A stretch of 64,000 bases of DNA. Source: Epinephelus fuscoguttatus (taxonomy: Eukaryota; Chordata; Actinopteri; Perciformes; Serranidae). The translations under genes and the position numbers were made by a program. Shown piece after piece: positions 21,054 through 31,044 of the stretch (within the stretch, counting starts at the first letter, position 1; every line of letters starts with the position of its first letter). A model generated the notes under the pieces. It saw only the letters and a list, made by a program, of their open reading frames with translations. It did not search any database and was not told where the DNA came from. Location: NCBI RefSeq assembly GCF_011397635.1, contig NC_064764.1:38414777-38478776 (forward strand), read 5' to 3'.

Positions 21054-21820
21054 TGTGATGGGGTCGGTGTTGACAGGAGGTTTTTATGCATGTGTTAATG
21101 TATTTTACTGCATGTTTTACTTGTTTTAAGTTGCTGTGTTTGGGTTTTTAGTAGAGATTTATTGGCTTGTGTTTTTAGTGGGAGATTTTTATTTTTGCAT
21201 GCAGTGGTTTTTGTCCGATTGCCCCTGAACGCAACAGACACTGACCAAAACCAGAGAAGCAATCAGCAGACTGGAAGGCCGGCTGCGGGGCCAGGCAAGG
21301 GGTGTAATCTGGGCTTGTTGTGTGTGTGCCCGATACTGGTTCTGGTCTGTTCATCCTTCCCAGGACGACCGCAGCAGCAGAGGAGGCGCTGCGGGAAGAG
21401 GAGCATCGGGAGTCGATCTGGGCTAGGAGCGAGGTGATGCCTGAGCGGTGGCTGCTGGCGTTTCCACATGCAAGTGACTCTGGGGCAGAGGGTTATTTCA
21501 TGGACTTTAATTGACTTGTTTTAGGCATCATCTATTTTATTTTGTAAAACATTGCTTTTATTGTAATAAACCCGCCAATATTTACCCTTGGCTTGTTTTT
21601 TAACTCTGATCACCCCTGGTTACAAAGAACCTGTAAGCCTTTTAAGAGATCCAGAGCTCTATAAATCTCTAGGTGGCATTGTCGGTTTTTATACTATTTC
21701 TTTAAATACTTAAATTATTTTTAAAATTAATTTAAGTTATTTTTTAAATTGTTCTTAATTGGCAGTTGTTTTAATAATCTTTTTAAAAAAGTCTAAATTA
21801 ACCTTAGGCCACGCAACTAA
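21054..21820. mobile_element. Unclassified insertion between U2 and U3
   Basis: In U3/U4 and U4/U5 the receptor flank gtgagtgaatg runs straight into atcaaatacagac. Here about 770 bases intervene. A block starting TGTGATGGGG (21054) and ending GGTTACA (about 21627), with AATAAA near 21567, could be a solo LTR, but I see no target duplication. The remaining 190 bases are AT-rich. Short open frames in it (21162-21514) show no recognisable domain. Confidence 0.45.
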
Positions 21821-21846
21821 TGATCAAATACAGACAGTGTCTTTAA

Positions 21847-22759
21847 AGGGGCAAAAAGCAAAATCGTTTCACCGCTAGGTTTGCTGTTGTGCACTGCCTG
21901 TAGACCAAAACAAAGTGTGTCATGAGCCACATCTCCCTCTGCCTCTGCTCTCCACCCCCACCACCCACTCGGCTAGAGCCATCGCCGTATCCCGACTAGT
22001 GCTAACACCGGGAGCTAACGCTAACTTTCCTACTCTTCTCCGTGAGTGACAGCGATGTTTTAGCCTGGCTACATTTTACAATGCCAATTGCAAATGTTAG
22101 CTGAGCTGCCGGGCTACTCACCTAACATAACCGTAACGCCTGACACATTGCTGGGACCGAGCTGCTAATAACTCAAGCTCTGGACATTAACCATGCTACG
22201 ATTGTAACATTAAATTTAATTGAATCGACATAGCGACATGTGCCTAACATTACTGTAACACTAATTAAAACAGACATTTGACTTGATGTTGTTACTTAAC
22301 AGTTACCTGTCCAGGAGAAGAAGAGCTAGCTCTGAGTCAAATTGTAGCCCCTTTAGCTCTCGCAGTGCTCTCCACCTTGGAAATGCAAGACCAGTGTTAA
22401 TCGGGGTTCTGTCCCTTTCTTTATCCGACAACTTCTTTGCCAACAACCTGTGTTTCTTTAGAGGTAATGTCGGATCCTGGTCATCTTCAGGTGAACGTTT
22501 CGTTCCGCTCTCTGCCATTTCACTTCAAAGATACACGCTGCCATTGCTCACTGGCTGTAGCCTTTTATAGGGAGGGAGGGCCAAGGGCTCCAAGACCGTG
22601 CAACTGGACCGGCTTGTAAACAAGGGACTGGAGATCAACACAGAGAGAGGGTGTGTGACGTCATGCTATACTCCAGATGAAATTACACCTCTAGTTCTTC
22701 ACATAGCGATTTTTTAATTCCTTCAATCTAGAAATTATGAATTTCCGCTTATTGCCCCT
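21847..22759. mobile_element. TTAA-type DNA transposon (Kolobok- or piggyBac-like), U3 copy
   Basis: The ends are aggggcaaaaagc (21847) and gcttattgcccct (to 22759), forming short imperfect inverted repeats flanked by TTAA at 21843-21846 and 22760-22763. U5 has the empty site with a single TTAA (37608-37611), which proves the target duplication. Only one coding exon is seen (22307-22518, minus), with no transposase core, so it is non-autonomous. A TTAA duplication with AGGGG-type ends fits Kolobok slightly better than piggyBac. Confidence 0.82.
22307..22518 (-). CDS. Orphan first exon inside TTAA transposon, ends at splice donor
   Basis: The minus-strand ATG at 22518 opens a 70-codon frame. 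It begins MAESGTKRSPEDDQDP, continues with a basic KKLSDKERDRTPIN segment, and ends with LAFPRWRALRELKG and DSELALLLLDR. The frame runs directly into CAG|GTAACT, a good splice donor (22301-22310). The second copy, at 29625-29836, keeps the same start, frame and donor. I recall similar 'RWRELRDLKG...AELALFLLD' N-terminal exons from many fish predicted proteins linked to DNA transposons, but I cannot name a function. The highly charged sequence suggests a nuclear protein. No downstream exon is present in this element. Confidence 0.45.
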
Positions 22760-22763
22760 TTAA

Positions 22764-23284
22764 GTCCAAACTGTGTCTGAACAATAGTAGAAAGGTCTCC
22801 ATTGTAAGAAAGAGTCACAAGCACCATAAACTGTCCCTAGGTAATCACCCGGTTTCATGTCTCTTAAAATCCTATGTGTATTACACATATGAAGAGTCTT
22901 CTTTGTTTGTGATAGGAAACATTTCAGCCCAACACAACAACTAAAGCTTTCATTTCTATCATTTATTTATGTTCAAAGCATCATCTCAGTGAACTATGTC
23001 CATTTTGTTGCAAACAGAGATTACTGGCTTGACGAGGCTCCTGTTTCACAGAGAAAAGATGCTCCAGATTAGCCACACTTTTCCTGCCATAAGAATAACA
23101 TTAAGTGTTTCAGATAAAACTGTCAGTGGAAACAGATCATGTTCCCATTCAGAGCAGGGACAAAGGGCATTTTATCTTTTCAGCTTAATGTAATTCATCA
23201 CATTTCTTTACTTCATGACAATTATTTTTCACATTATCCATGCAGTCACACTCAGAAGCATCATGGAGTTTTATTTTGTGGCAA
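22764..23284. other. Unit spacer, U3
   Basis: No gene. Collinear with 258-598 plus 3616-3800 of U1. It shows uninterrupted targets for the hAT element (cagcccaacacaacaac near 22924-22940) and the Harbinger element (near 23098). Confidence 0.75.
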
Positions 23285-23470
23285 GAAGTAAAACAGATGA
23301 CCGGGTGCCAGGTGTTTGAAGATGTTGTATGTGACTGAGCTCATGCTGCTGCTGATGGGTCTTAGTAATGCTCCTTCCTTGTGTCTCTTATGGAGTCCAT
23401 AGATGCATGGGATGGCCTCATCAGGGTACAGTCGATAATACAGTGGTCTGTCAATGACTTTGTCCTTTTT
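23285..23470 (-). pseudogene. Penelope-like fragment, U3
   Basis: The minus strand encodes KDKVIDRPLYYRLYPDEAIP, then PLRPISSSMSSVTYNIFKHL, the best preserved copy of this part of the Penelope RT entry region. Its upstream half is reduced to a few bases at 26677-26692 after the Rex3 insertion and a deletion. Confidence 0.7.
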
Positions 23471-23506
23471 GTACTCATACTCGTACTCGTACTTGTCGTC
23501 CTCCAC

Positions 23507-25432
23507 TTATCTGGGTCCGGGTCTCGGGAGCAGATGCCTCAGCAGAGAAGCCCAGACAGTCCTCTCCTCAGCTACTTCCGTCACCTCTTCCGAGGGAACC
23601 CCGAGGCGTTCCCAGGCCAGCCGGGCAATGTAGTCCCTCCAGCATGTCCTGGGGCGGCCCTGAGGTCTCCTCCCGGTTGGACATGCCCGGAATACCTCCC
23701 AAGGGAGGCGTCCGGGAGGCATCCTTACCAGATGCCTGAACCACCTCAACTGGCCCCTCTCAATGTGGAGGAGCAGCGGCTCTACTCCGAGTCCCTCCCG
23801 GATGTTCGAGCTCCTCACCCTATCTCTAAGGCTGAGCCCAGCCACCCTACAGAGGAAACTCATTTCGGCCGCTGGTACTCGCGATCTTGTTCTTTCGGTC
23901 ACTACCCAGAGCTCGTGACCATAGGTGAGGGTTGGAATGTAGATTGACCAGTAAATCGAGAGTCTAGCTTTCTGGCTAAGCTCCCTTTTCACCACAACGG
24001 ACCGGTTAAGCGCCTGCATCACTGCTGACGCCGCCTCAATCCACCTGTCAATCTCCCACTCCATCCTACCCTCACTCGTGAACAAGATCCTGAGATACTT
24101 AAACTCCTCCACCTGAGGCAAGACCTCCCCCCCGACCTGGAGTGGGCAATCCATCCTTTTCTGGCTGAGGACCATGGCCTCAGACTTGGAGATGCTGATT
24201 CTCATCCCAGCCGCTTCACACTCGACTGCGAACCATCCCAGTGAGAGCTGGAGGTCACTGTTCGATGGAGCTAGGAGGACCATGTCATCTGCAAAAAGCA
24301 GGGGCGGGATCCTCCCGTCAGCGGACCTGACTCCCTCCACCACTCGGCTGTGCCTAGAAATTCTGTCCATGAAAGTTATGAACAGAACCGGTGACAAAGG
24401 GCGGCCCTGATGGAGTTCAGCTCTCACCGGGAACAGGTCTGACTTACTGCCGGCCACGCAAACCAAACTCATGCTTCTTCGGTACAGGGACTGGATGGCC
24501 CCTAGCAAGGGGCCACCAACCCCATACTCCCAGAGCACCCCCCACAGGATACCCCTGGTGACACAGTTGTAAGCCTTCTCCAAATCCACAAAATACATGT
24601 GGACTGGTTGGGCGAACTCCCATGCCCCCTCCAGCACCCTGGCGACGGTAAAGAGCTGGTCCATGGTTCCGCGTCCGGGATGAAAACTACATTGCTCCTC
24701 CTCAATCTGAGGTTCAACTATCGACCGGACCCTCTTCTCTAGCACCCTGGAGTAAACTTTACTGGGTAGGCTGAGGAGTGTGATCCCCCTGTAGTTGGAA
24801 CACACCCTCTGTTCCCCTTTCTTGAAGATGGGGACCACCACCCCGGTCTGCCACTCCAGAGGTACTGCCCCTGATGTCCACGCAATGTTGCAGAGGCGTG
24901 TCAGCCAAGACAGCCCTACAACATCCAGAGCCTTGAGATAACCAGGGCGAATCTCATCCACCGCCAGGGCTCCGCCGCCACGGAGTTGCTTCACTACCTT
25001 GGTGACTTCTGCCCCAGAAATTGGCTGACCCACCACCGAGACCCCCGGCTCTGTTTCCTCACTGGAATACGTATTGGTGGGATTGAGGAGCTCCTCAAAG
25101 TATTCCTTCCACCGCCCGACAATGTCCCCAGTTGATGTCAGCAGCTCCCCGCCCCCACTGTAAACAATGTGAGCAAGTTGCCACCTTCCCCCCTTGAGGC
25201 ACCGGATGGTTTGCCAGAACCTCTTTGGAGCCGATCGATAGTCTTTCTCCATGGCCTCACCAAACTCCTCCCACGCCCGAGTTTTTGCCACTGCGACTGC
25301 CGCTGCTGCGCTCTGCTTGGCCCGCTGGTACCCGTGAGCTGCCTCCGGAGACCCACAGACCAACCATGCCCTATAGGCCTCCTTCTTCAGCCTGACGGCC
25401 GCCACGACGGGCCCCAGCGACCTTGCGGCCAT
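23507..25432 (-). CDS. Rex3/RTE-like reverse transcriptase, copy B, open frame
   Basis: A 641-residue open frame. Early residues (14-60) match the linker [13 protein letters not shown]. Next come IFKKGEQRVCSNYRGITLLS, the VDLEKAYNCV block (the usual D is kept in VDLEK, and the family DRV is changed to NCV), GRPLSPVLFITFMDRIS, LLFADDMVLLA as the catalytic FADD box, the KYLRILFTSEGRM thumb region, and a C-terminal RRPQGRPRTCWRDYIA segment. The enzyme copies LINE RNA at a nicked target. The missing link to the endonuclease (a deletion and stop near 25430-25610) means the copy is probably immobile despite the open RT. Confidence 0.8.
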   Translation of the reverse strand: MAARSLGPVVAAVRLKKEAYRAWLVCGSPEAAHGYQRAKQSAAAAVAVAKTRAWEEFGEAMEKDYRSAPKRFWQTIRCLKGGRWQLAHIVYSGGGELLTSTGDIVGRWKEYFEELLNPTNTYSSEETEPGVSVVGQPISGAEVTKVVKQLRGGGALAVDEIRPGYLKALDVVGLSWLTRLCNIAWTSGAVPLEWQTGVVVPIFKKGEQRVCSNYRGITLLSLPSKVYSRVLEKRVRSIVEPQIEEEQCSFHPGRGTMDQLFTVARVLEGAWEFAQPVHMYFVDLEKAYNCVTRGILWGVLWEYGVGGPLLGAIQSLYRRSMSLVCVAGSKSDLFPVRAELHQGRPLSPVLFITFMDRISRHSRVVEGVRSADGRIPPLLFADDMVLLAPSNSDLQLSLGWFAVECEAAGMRISISKSEAMVLSQKRMDCPLQVGGEVLPQVEEFKYLRILFTSEGRMEWEIDRWIEAASAVMQALNRSVVVKRELSQKARLSIYWSIYIPTLTYGHELWVVTERTRSRVPAAEMSFLCRVAGLSLRDRVRSSNIREGLGVEPLLLHIERGQLRWFRHLVRMPPGRLPWEVFRACPTGRRPQGRPRTCWRDYIARLAWERLGVPSEEVTEVAEERTVWASLLRHLLPRPGPR

Positions 25433-25577
25433 AGCTCACAACAGCCGCCTCGACAATGGCAGAGCGGAGCAAGATCCATTCGGACTCAATGTCCCCCTCC
25501 GCCCTCGGGACGCGGTCGAAGCTCTCCCGGAGGTGGGAATGGAAGATCATCTTGACCAGTTTTTCGGCCAGGCATTC

Positions 25578-26483
25578 TCAGCAGACCCTCACTGCTCGCT
25601 TGACTACAAAGTCAATCACTGACCTGCGCACTAGGCTGTCCTGGTGCCACGTGCACCGATGGATATCCTTATGTTCAAACATGGTGTTCGTTTTGACCAA
25701 ACTGCGACCCGCACAGAAGTCCAATAACTGAACACCGCTCGGGTTCAGATTGGGCAGACCGTTCCTCCCAATCACGCCCCTCCAGGTCCTGCTGTCATTG
25801 CCCACATGAGCATTGAAGTCCCCCAGCAGAACAATGGAGTCCCCGGTCAGGGCTCTATCCAGCATCCGTCCCAGGGACTCCAAAAAGGGTGGGTACTCTG
25901 AACTGCTGTTCGGCGCATAAGCGCAGACAACAGTCAGGACCTGTTCCCCGACCCAAAGGCGCAGGGAAGCAACCCATTCGTCTACTGGGGTGAACCCCAA
26001 TGCACAGGCAGAGAGTCTGGGGGCTATCAGAAAGCCCACCCCGGCCCTCCATCTCTCACCTGGAGCAACTCCAGCAAAGGAGAGAGTCCAACCCCTCTCA
26101 AAGACTTGGGTTCCAGAGCCGGAACTATGTGTCGAGGTGAGGCCGACTATATCTAGCCAGTAACGCTCAACCTCTTCCACAAGCTCCGGCTCCTTACCCG
26201 CCAGAGAGGAGACATTCCATGTCCCAAGAGCCAACTTCTGTAGCCGAGGATCGAACTGCCAAGGCCCCCGCCTTGGTCTGCTGCCCGATCCACACTGCAC
26301 CGAACCCTTCCGGATCCCTCTGCGGGTGGTGGGCCTGCAGGGGTCCAGCCCATGTAACTGGTTTGGGCTGGGCCCGGTCGGGCCCCATGGGCGAAGGCCC
26401 GGCCACCAGGTGCTCGCCCACGGGCCCCAACCCCAGGCCTGGCTCCAGGTCAGGGCCCTGGTAACCCTCCGGGTCAGGTACAC
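25578..26483 (-). pseudogene. Rex3/RTE-like endonuclease, copy B
   Basis: The open frame has [31 protein letters not shown] and [15 protein letters not shown], the AP-endonuclease GDFNA motif. It ends prematurely just after RRSVIDFVV because of a deletion that removes the terminal SDH-type block kept in copy A. Confidence 0.78.
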
Positions 26484-26692
26484 GAGTCCTTGTTCATATC
26501 CATCATGAAGTGTCCTTTGAACCGTTCTTCATCTGACCCTTCGCCCAGAACCAATCTGCCATGGGAAACCCTACCAGGGGCAAAATGCCCCCGACAGCAT
26601 AGCTCCTAGGGTCATTAGGGCACTCAAACTCCTCCACCACGATAAGGTGACGGTTCTCGGAGGAGTTCCTTTCCGGTTTTTGTAAAGAATCT

Positions 26693-27353
26693 ATCTCTAA
26701 GGAATCTGCAGCAGGTGAAGAGTTGTCGACATGTCGTCCAAAAGAGCCTCAGGAGTGTGTGCGTGGACAGGAGGGCGGGCGGGCTCCACGGAGGGGGAGA
26801 CCCGAGCCTTGGGGGTATGTGCGGGGCCGGGAAGTCGGATGCTCCCAGAGAGGGAAGAGGGAGAAATATAGCTAAATAAGATGAAAATAGAAAAGAATGT
26901 CTCTGTATTTTATTTCTGTTTTCAGTGTTTAATTAAGGTGGGAGAGGCGGAGGGCTGAGGGAGATCGGACGCCTCCAGAGAGGGAAGAGGGAGAAATATA
27001 ACAAAATAAGATTAAATAGGAAAAACCTGTCTCCCTCTTTTATTTTAAGTGTTTAATCAAGGGTGGGGGATTGAGGTGGTGATGAGCTATTTGTGACTCA
27101 GATTTGTTTATTTATTTATTTCAGTTTGAAGTTATTTTTATTTAATATTTATTTATTTCAGGTTGATTTTTTTATTTTATTTGACTCAAACAGCCAAACT
27201 ACTGTATCTACTATACATTTGTTATTGCCAGTAAAGGTTGTCAAGTTAAATGGCAAGTTGTTGTACGGTCATTTTGTACCTATGATACATTTGGGATGGG
27301 GGCCTCCAAATAAAATTTCGCTTAGGGCCCCAGTTTGGTCAGGGGCAGCCCTG
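26693..27353. mobile_element. hAT-like DNA transposon, right-end fragment
   Basis: The right terminus reads aggggcagccctg at 27341-27353, preceded by gggccccagtttggtc, a form typical of hAT ends (CAGGGCTGCCCCTGACC on the other strand). No matching left end is present at 26693, so the element is truncated. It replaces the unit sequence between gtaaagaatctat and acagttcatcc. It includes G-rich blocks (26770-26850) repeated in diverged form at 26945-27000 (agagggaagagggagaaata). Confidence 0.55.
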
Positions 27354-27600
27354 CTACAGTTCATCCGTGGCTAACCTCATGAGGGACATTCAGTGGGCCA
27401 AGCCCAGCCAGAAGTGAAGGACGAGACAACTCCAACCCCCAAAGCATCCAAGCCATCACGGATCGAAACAACCATCCGCACCCCACACCAGTGACACCTC
27501 CTTCCAAAACTGAACAATGCTTTGACAGGGTTAACCAGGAGGCAGCCATCAAGACTGTGCTCCCTGCCAACCACCACCCCTCACCCTCTCCCCCACCAGT

Positions 27601-29051
27601 ATGTGCACTGCACTGAGCAGGATTAATGCATACAAAACTGCTGGCATCCCGATATACCCCAAAAGTAGAGTCAGACTCATCTATTTGCTGGAAAATGCTA
27701 CAATTGTTTTCCCGCTGGATCCCTCTGCACTGGTACCCCTGCTGTGTGGAGTGGCCTCAGTAATTGTTGTTGTGCTGTACTTCATCTCTGTGTTTACTGC
27801 TGCTCTCAACCTGCTCGTTATCATCGCAGTCTCCCACTTCAGGCAGAGATTAACTCCTCAGCTTCTCTCTACATGCTCTGTAGCTTAAAGATGTGAACAG
27901 TTACTGTAGATTTAAAAGAAATGTATTTGAGCTAGTGCTGAATAATGTTGCACCTCAGAAAGTGTCATCATATTTTAAGTCATGTTTTACCACTTTTTGC
28001 ACCATAAAGCTCAAATGTGTTTCATGTACCATCTCCTGCCAATATTTAACATTGCTCTCTATTCACCTTGACATCAACCAAGTTATTTCAATTGTCTACA
28101 GTTAACCATATCTTAACTATAGATGTGATAGATCAGAAATGTTTTGCATACACATTTTAGTTGTTTTGTCATTTAGATCTGAGCCTGAACCTGTTGGGTT
28201 CATGATGTTTTTCTCTTTCCTTCCAGGCAGCTCCACACACCCACCAACATCCTCCTCCTCTCTCTGGCTGTCTCAGACTTTCTCATGGGCCTCCTGGTGA
28301 TACCAGGTGAACTTCTCCTAAAAACATCCTGCTGGCTCTTTGGTGACATTGTGTGTACTTTGTGTGGTTATATTTGCTTCATCATTGTGTCTTCTTCAGT
28401 AGGAGACATGGTGCTCATATCAGTTGATCGCTATGTGGCTATTTGTGACCCTCTGCATTACACCACCAGAATCACTGTGAGAAGAGTTAAACTCTGTGTG
28501 TGTCTGTGTTGGCTCGGTGCTGCTCTCTACTGGTTTCATTTTATAATGGATGATCTGACTCAACCAGGCAGGTATAACTCCTGCCACGGAGAGTGTGTAA
28601 CTGTAATTGTCGTTAAGCATCTTTCAGTAGCTATTGATCTTGTTATAAGTTTTATTGCTCCCATTACTGTTATCATCGTTCTGTACATGAGAGTATTTGT
28701 TGTGGCTGTGTCTCAGGCTCGTGCCATGCGCTCTCACATCACAGCTGTCACTCTCCAGCTTTCAGTGAGTCAAAAAAAAAAAAGAAATCAGAGCTGAAAG
28801 CAGCCAGGACTCTTGGTGTTCTTGTAACTGTGTTTCTAATATGTTATTGCCCATATTTCCGTGTCGCTCTTGCAGGTGACAGCCTGGCCAACAGTATATT
28901 TGTATCTGCTGTGGGATGTCTGTTCTATTGTAACTCATGTCTTAACCCTTTGATCTATGCCTTGTCTTATTCCTGGTTTAGAAAAGCAGTGAAACTCATT
29001 GTCAGTCTTCAGATTCTGCAGCCTGGCTCCTGTGAGACCAACATACTGTAG
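27601..29051 (+). pseudogene. TAAR-B, probable pseudogene (lost N-terminus, frameshift)
   Basis: Exon 2 (28227-29051) is about 90% like TAAR-A and keeps DRYVAIC, D at 5.42 (in VAIDLVIS) and the TM7 fingerprint NSCLNPLIYALSYSWF. There are two defects. First, the normal exon 1 start is deleted, and the remaining exon 1 (about 27764-27842) is joined in frame to fossil LINE sequence, giving an open frame from ATG 27601 with an NAT sequon near residue 32. Second, the A-run in the third intracellular loop has 12 A residues (28772-28783) instead of 10, ending the frame at 28797. The rest continues in another frame (28830-29051). The frameshift could be an assembly error in a homopolymer. The N-terminal deletion is not so easily explained. 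The intron (27843-28226) again starts GC. Confidence 0.85.
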
Positions 29052-29155
29052 AGAGGCTGTGGAGTGACTGAAATGAGGCCTGCTCTGTGGACAATTGAAT
29101 GCATTTGTTCATGTTGTTCAGTGAGTGAATGATCAAATACAGACAGTGTCTTTAA

Positions 29156-30114
29156 AGGGGCAAAAAGCGAAATCGTTTCACCGCTAGGTTTGCTGTTGTG
29201 CACTGCCTGTAGACCAAAACAAAGTGCGTCATGAGCCACACCTCCCTCTCCCTCTGGTCTCCACCCCCAACCCCCCACCACCCACTCGGCTAAAGCCATC
29301 GCTGGATCCCAGCTAGTGCTAACACCAGGAGCTAACACTAACGTTCCTACTCTTCGCCGTGAGTGAGAGCGATGTTTTAGCCTGGCTACATTTTACAATG
29401 CCAATTGCAAATGTTAGCTGGGCTGGCGGGCTACTCAGCTAACACAACCGTAACGCCTGACCCATTGCTGGGATTGAGTGGCTAATAACTCAAGCTCCAG
29501 ACATTAACCCATGCTACGATTGCAACGTTAAATTTAATTGAATCGACATAGTGACATGTGCCTAACATTACTGTAACACTAATTAAAACAGACATTTGAC
29601 TTGATGTTGTTACTTAACAGTTACCTGTCCAGGAGAAGAAGAGCTAGCTCTGAGTCAAATTGTAGCCCCTTTAGCTCTCGCAGTGCTCTCCACCTTGGAA
29701 ATGCAAGGCCAATGTTAATCGGGGTTCTGTCCCTTTCTTTATCCGACAACTTCTTTGCCAATGACCTTTGTTTCTTTAGAGGTAATGTCGGATCCTGGTC
29801 GTCTTCAGGTGAACGTTTCGTTCCGCTCTCTGCCATTTTGCTTCGAAAATACGCACTGCCATTGCTCACTGGCTGTAGCCTTTTATAGGGAGGGAGGGTC
29901 AAGGGCTCCGAGAGGAGGGAGGAGGCAGCAATTCACATGAACGTACATGAACGCGCAGCCAGACCGGCTTGTAAACAATGGGCTGGAGATCAACACAGAG
30001 AGAGGGTGTGTGACGTCATGCTATACTCCAGATGAAATTACACCTCTAGTTCTTCACATAGCGATTTTTTAATTCCTTCAATCTAGAAATGATGAATTTC
30101 CGCTTATTGCCCCT
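29156..30114. mobile_element. TTAA-type DNA transposon, U4 copy
   Basis: The ends aggggcaaaaagcgaaat and its inverted relative (to 30114) are flanked by TTAA at 29152-29155 and 30115-30118. It is collinear with 21847-22759 and, in its right part, with 1-253. It contains the same orphan exon at 29625-29836. Confidence 0.82.
29625..29836 (-). CDS. Orphan first exon in TTAA transposon, U4 copy
   Basis: Starts at ATG 29836 with MAESGTKRSPEDDQDP and keeps the RWRALRELKG and LALLLLDR segments and the splice donor at 29619-29628. It differs from the U3 copy by only a few residues (for example KKQRS versus KKHRL). See 22307-22518 for interpretation. Confidence 0.45.
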
Positions 30115-31007
30115 TTAAGTCCAAACTGTGTCTGATCAATAGTAGAAAGGCCTGCATTGTAAGAAAGAGTCACAAGCACCAAAAACTGTCCCTAGGTAAT
30201 CACCCGGTTTCATGTCGCTTAAAGTCCTATGTGTATTACACATATGAAGAGTCTTCTTTGTTTGTGATAGGAAACATTTCAGCCCAACACTAGTCTCGCC
30301 ACCAGACAATCAGAGATCTCCGCCTTCTGATAGTCTGGGGACACTCCTTTCTAAACTCTAAACTTTAACACACCGGCGAAAACGGCCGGCAACAAAGCAA
30401 CACCTCTTGCATTTTTGAAAAGGACACGCCTACTCGGAAATGTGTGCTCCCCCTTTTCTCGTCTGCAAGGAAACAAACACACAGAGAGCTTGAAAATGGA
30501 TGCCGAGAGATTTAACTCCGTTTCATCAAACGTGTGCTCATCCGTGAAGAAAATATTTTTTCCAGCGGATGTCTTAGTTACAACATGATTGAGCTAACTG
30601 GAGTAGTGTTATGTCGTATCCGACAACGGGAGGCTTTTAACAGATGACGTCCTGATGTTAGCTTTGCTGCTGCTGTTAGCTGTCCCTGTCAGCTGCAGCC
30701 ACTGATGCTTTCTAGACATCGTGATTTCCCAAAACTGAATAAATACCACACATAGCAACACAAAACTGCTTTGCTAGCTCAGTCATGTTGTAACTAAGAT
30801 ATCCGCTGGAAAAGATATTTTTTTCACGGACCGTTTAACGAGTTATTACCTATTACAGACACCGCTAACGGCTAACAGGGCTAACAGCTAACAGTTAGCC
30901 CAGCTAAATGTGCACACAGAAATAGTAATGTTTGTTCAATCACTGTGTTTATAGACTTTAAAAACATCGGATTAGTCTAAACAGTGATACAGTGATGTGA
31001 AAAATGT

Positions 31008-31010
<3 letters not shown>

Positions 31011-31039
<29 letters not shown>
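31011..31039. repeat. (TA)n microsatellite, Tc1 target
   Basis: An AT dinucleotide run abuts the left end of the Tc1 element, and TATATATA continues at its right end (32665-32672). It is therefore the original target tract split by the insertion. Confidence 0.9.

Positions 31040-31041
<2 letters not shown>

Positions 31042-31044
<3 letters not shown>

Larger units (their letters stand above)
23471..26676 (-). mobile_element. Rex3/RTE-like LINE, copy B (U3)
   Basis: Collinear with copy A (10333-13704) and at the same point of the unit. It has a long open reverse transcriptase frame and a separate endonuclease frame. A deletion relative to copy A near 25600 (between cactgctcg and actacaaagtc) removes part of the endonuclease C-terminus. 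The 3' tail is again the GAGTAY type (23471-23505). Confidence 0.78.
21821..29129. repeat. Duplicated TAAR-array unit U3
   Basis: It contains the full TTAA transposon, a spacer with an empty Harbinger site (near 23098), the Penelope fragment split by Rex3-like copy B, a hAT fragment replacing about 430 bases of unit sequence, fossil LINE and TAAR-B. It shares the Rex3 insertion point with U2. Confidence 0.85.

Noticed and set aside
21162-21514. Frames in the insertion between U2 and U3
   Set aside because: Arginine- and proline-rich, no domain, no second copy.
21054-21627. Solo LTR call for the U2/U3 insertion
   Set aside because: TG...CA-like ends and AATAAA are present, but no target duplication was found and the insertion extends about 190 bases further. 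Left as unclassified.
22283-22570. Plus-strand frame opposite the orphan exon
   Set aside because: It mirrors the minus-strand exon, has no recognised domain and no splice logic. The minus-strand reading explains the conservation better.
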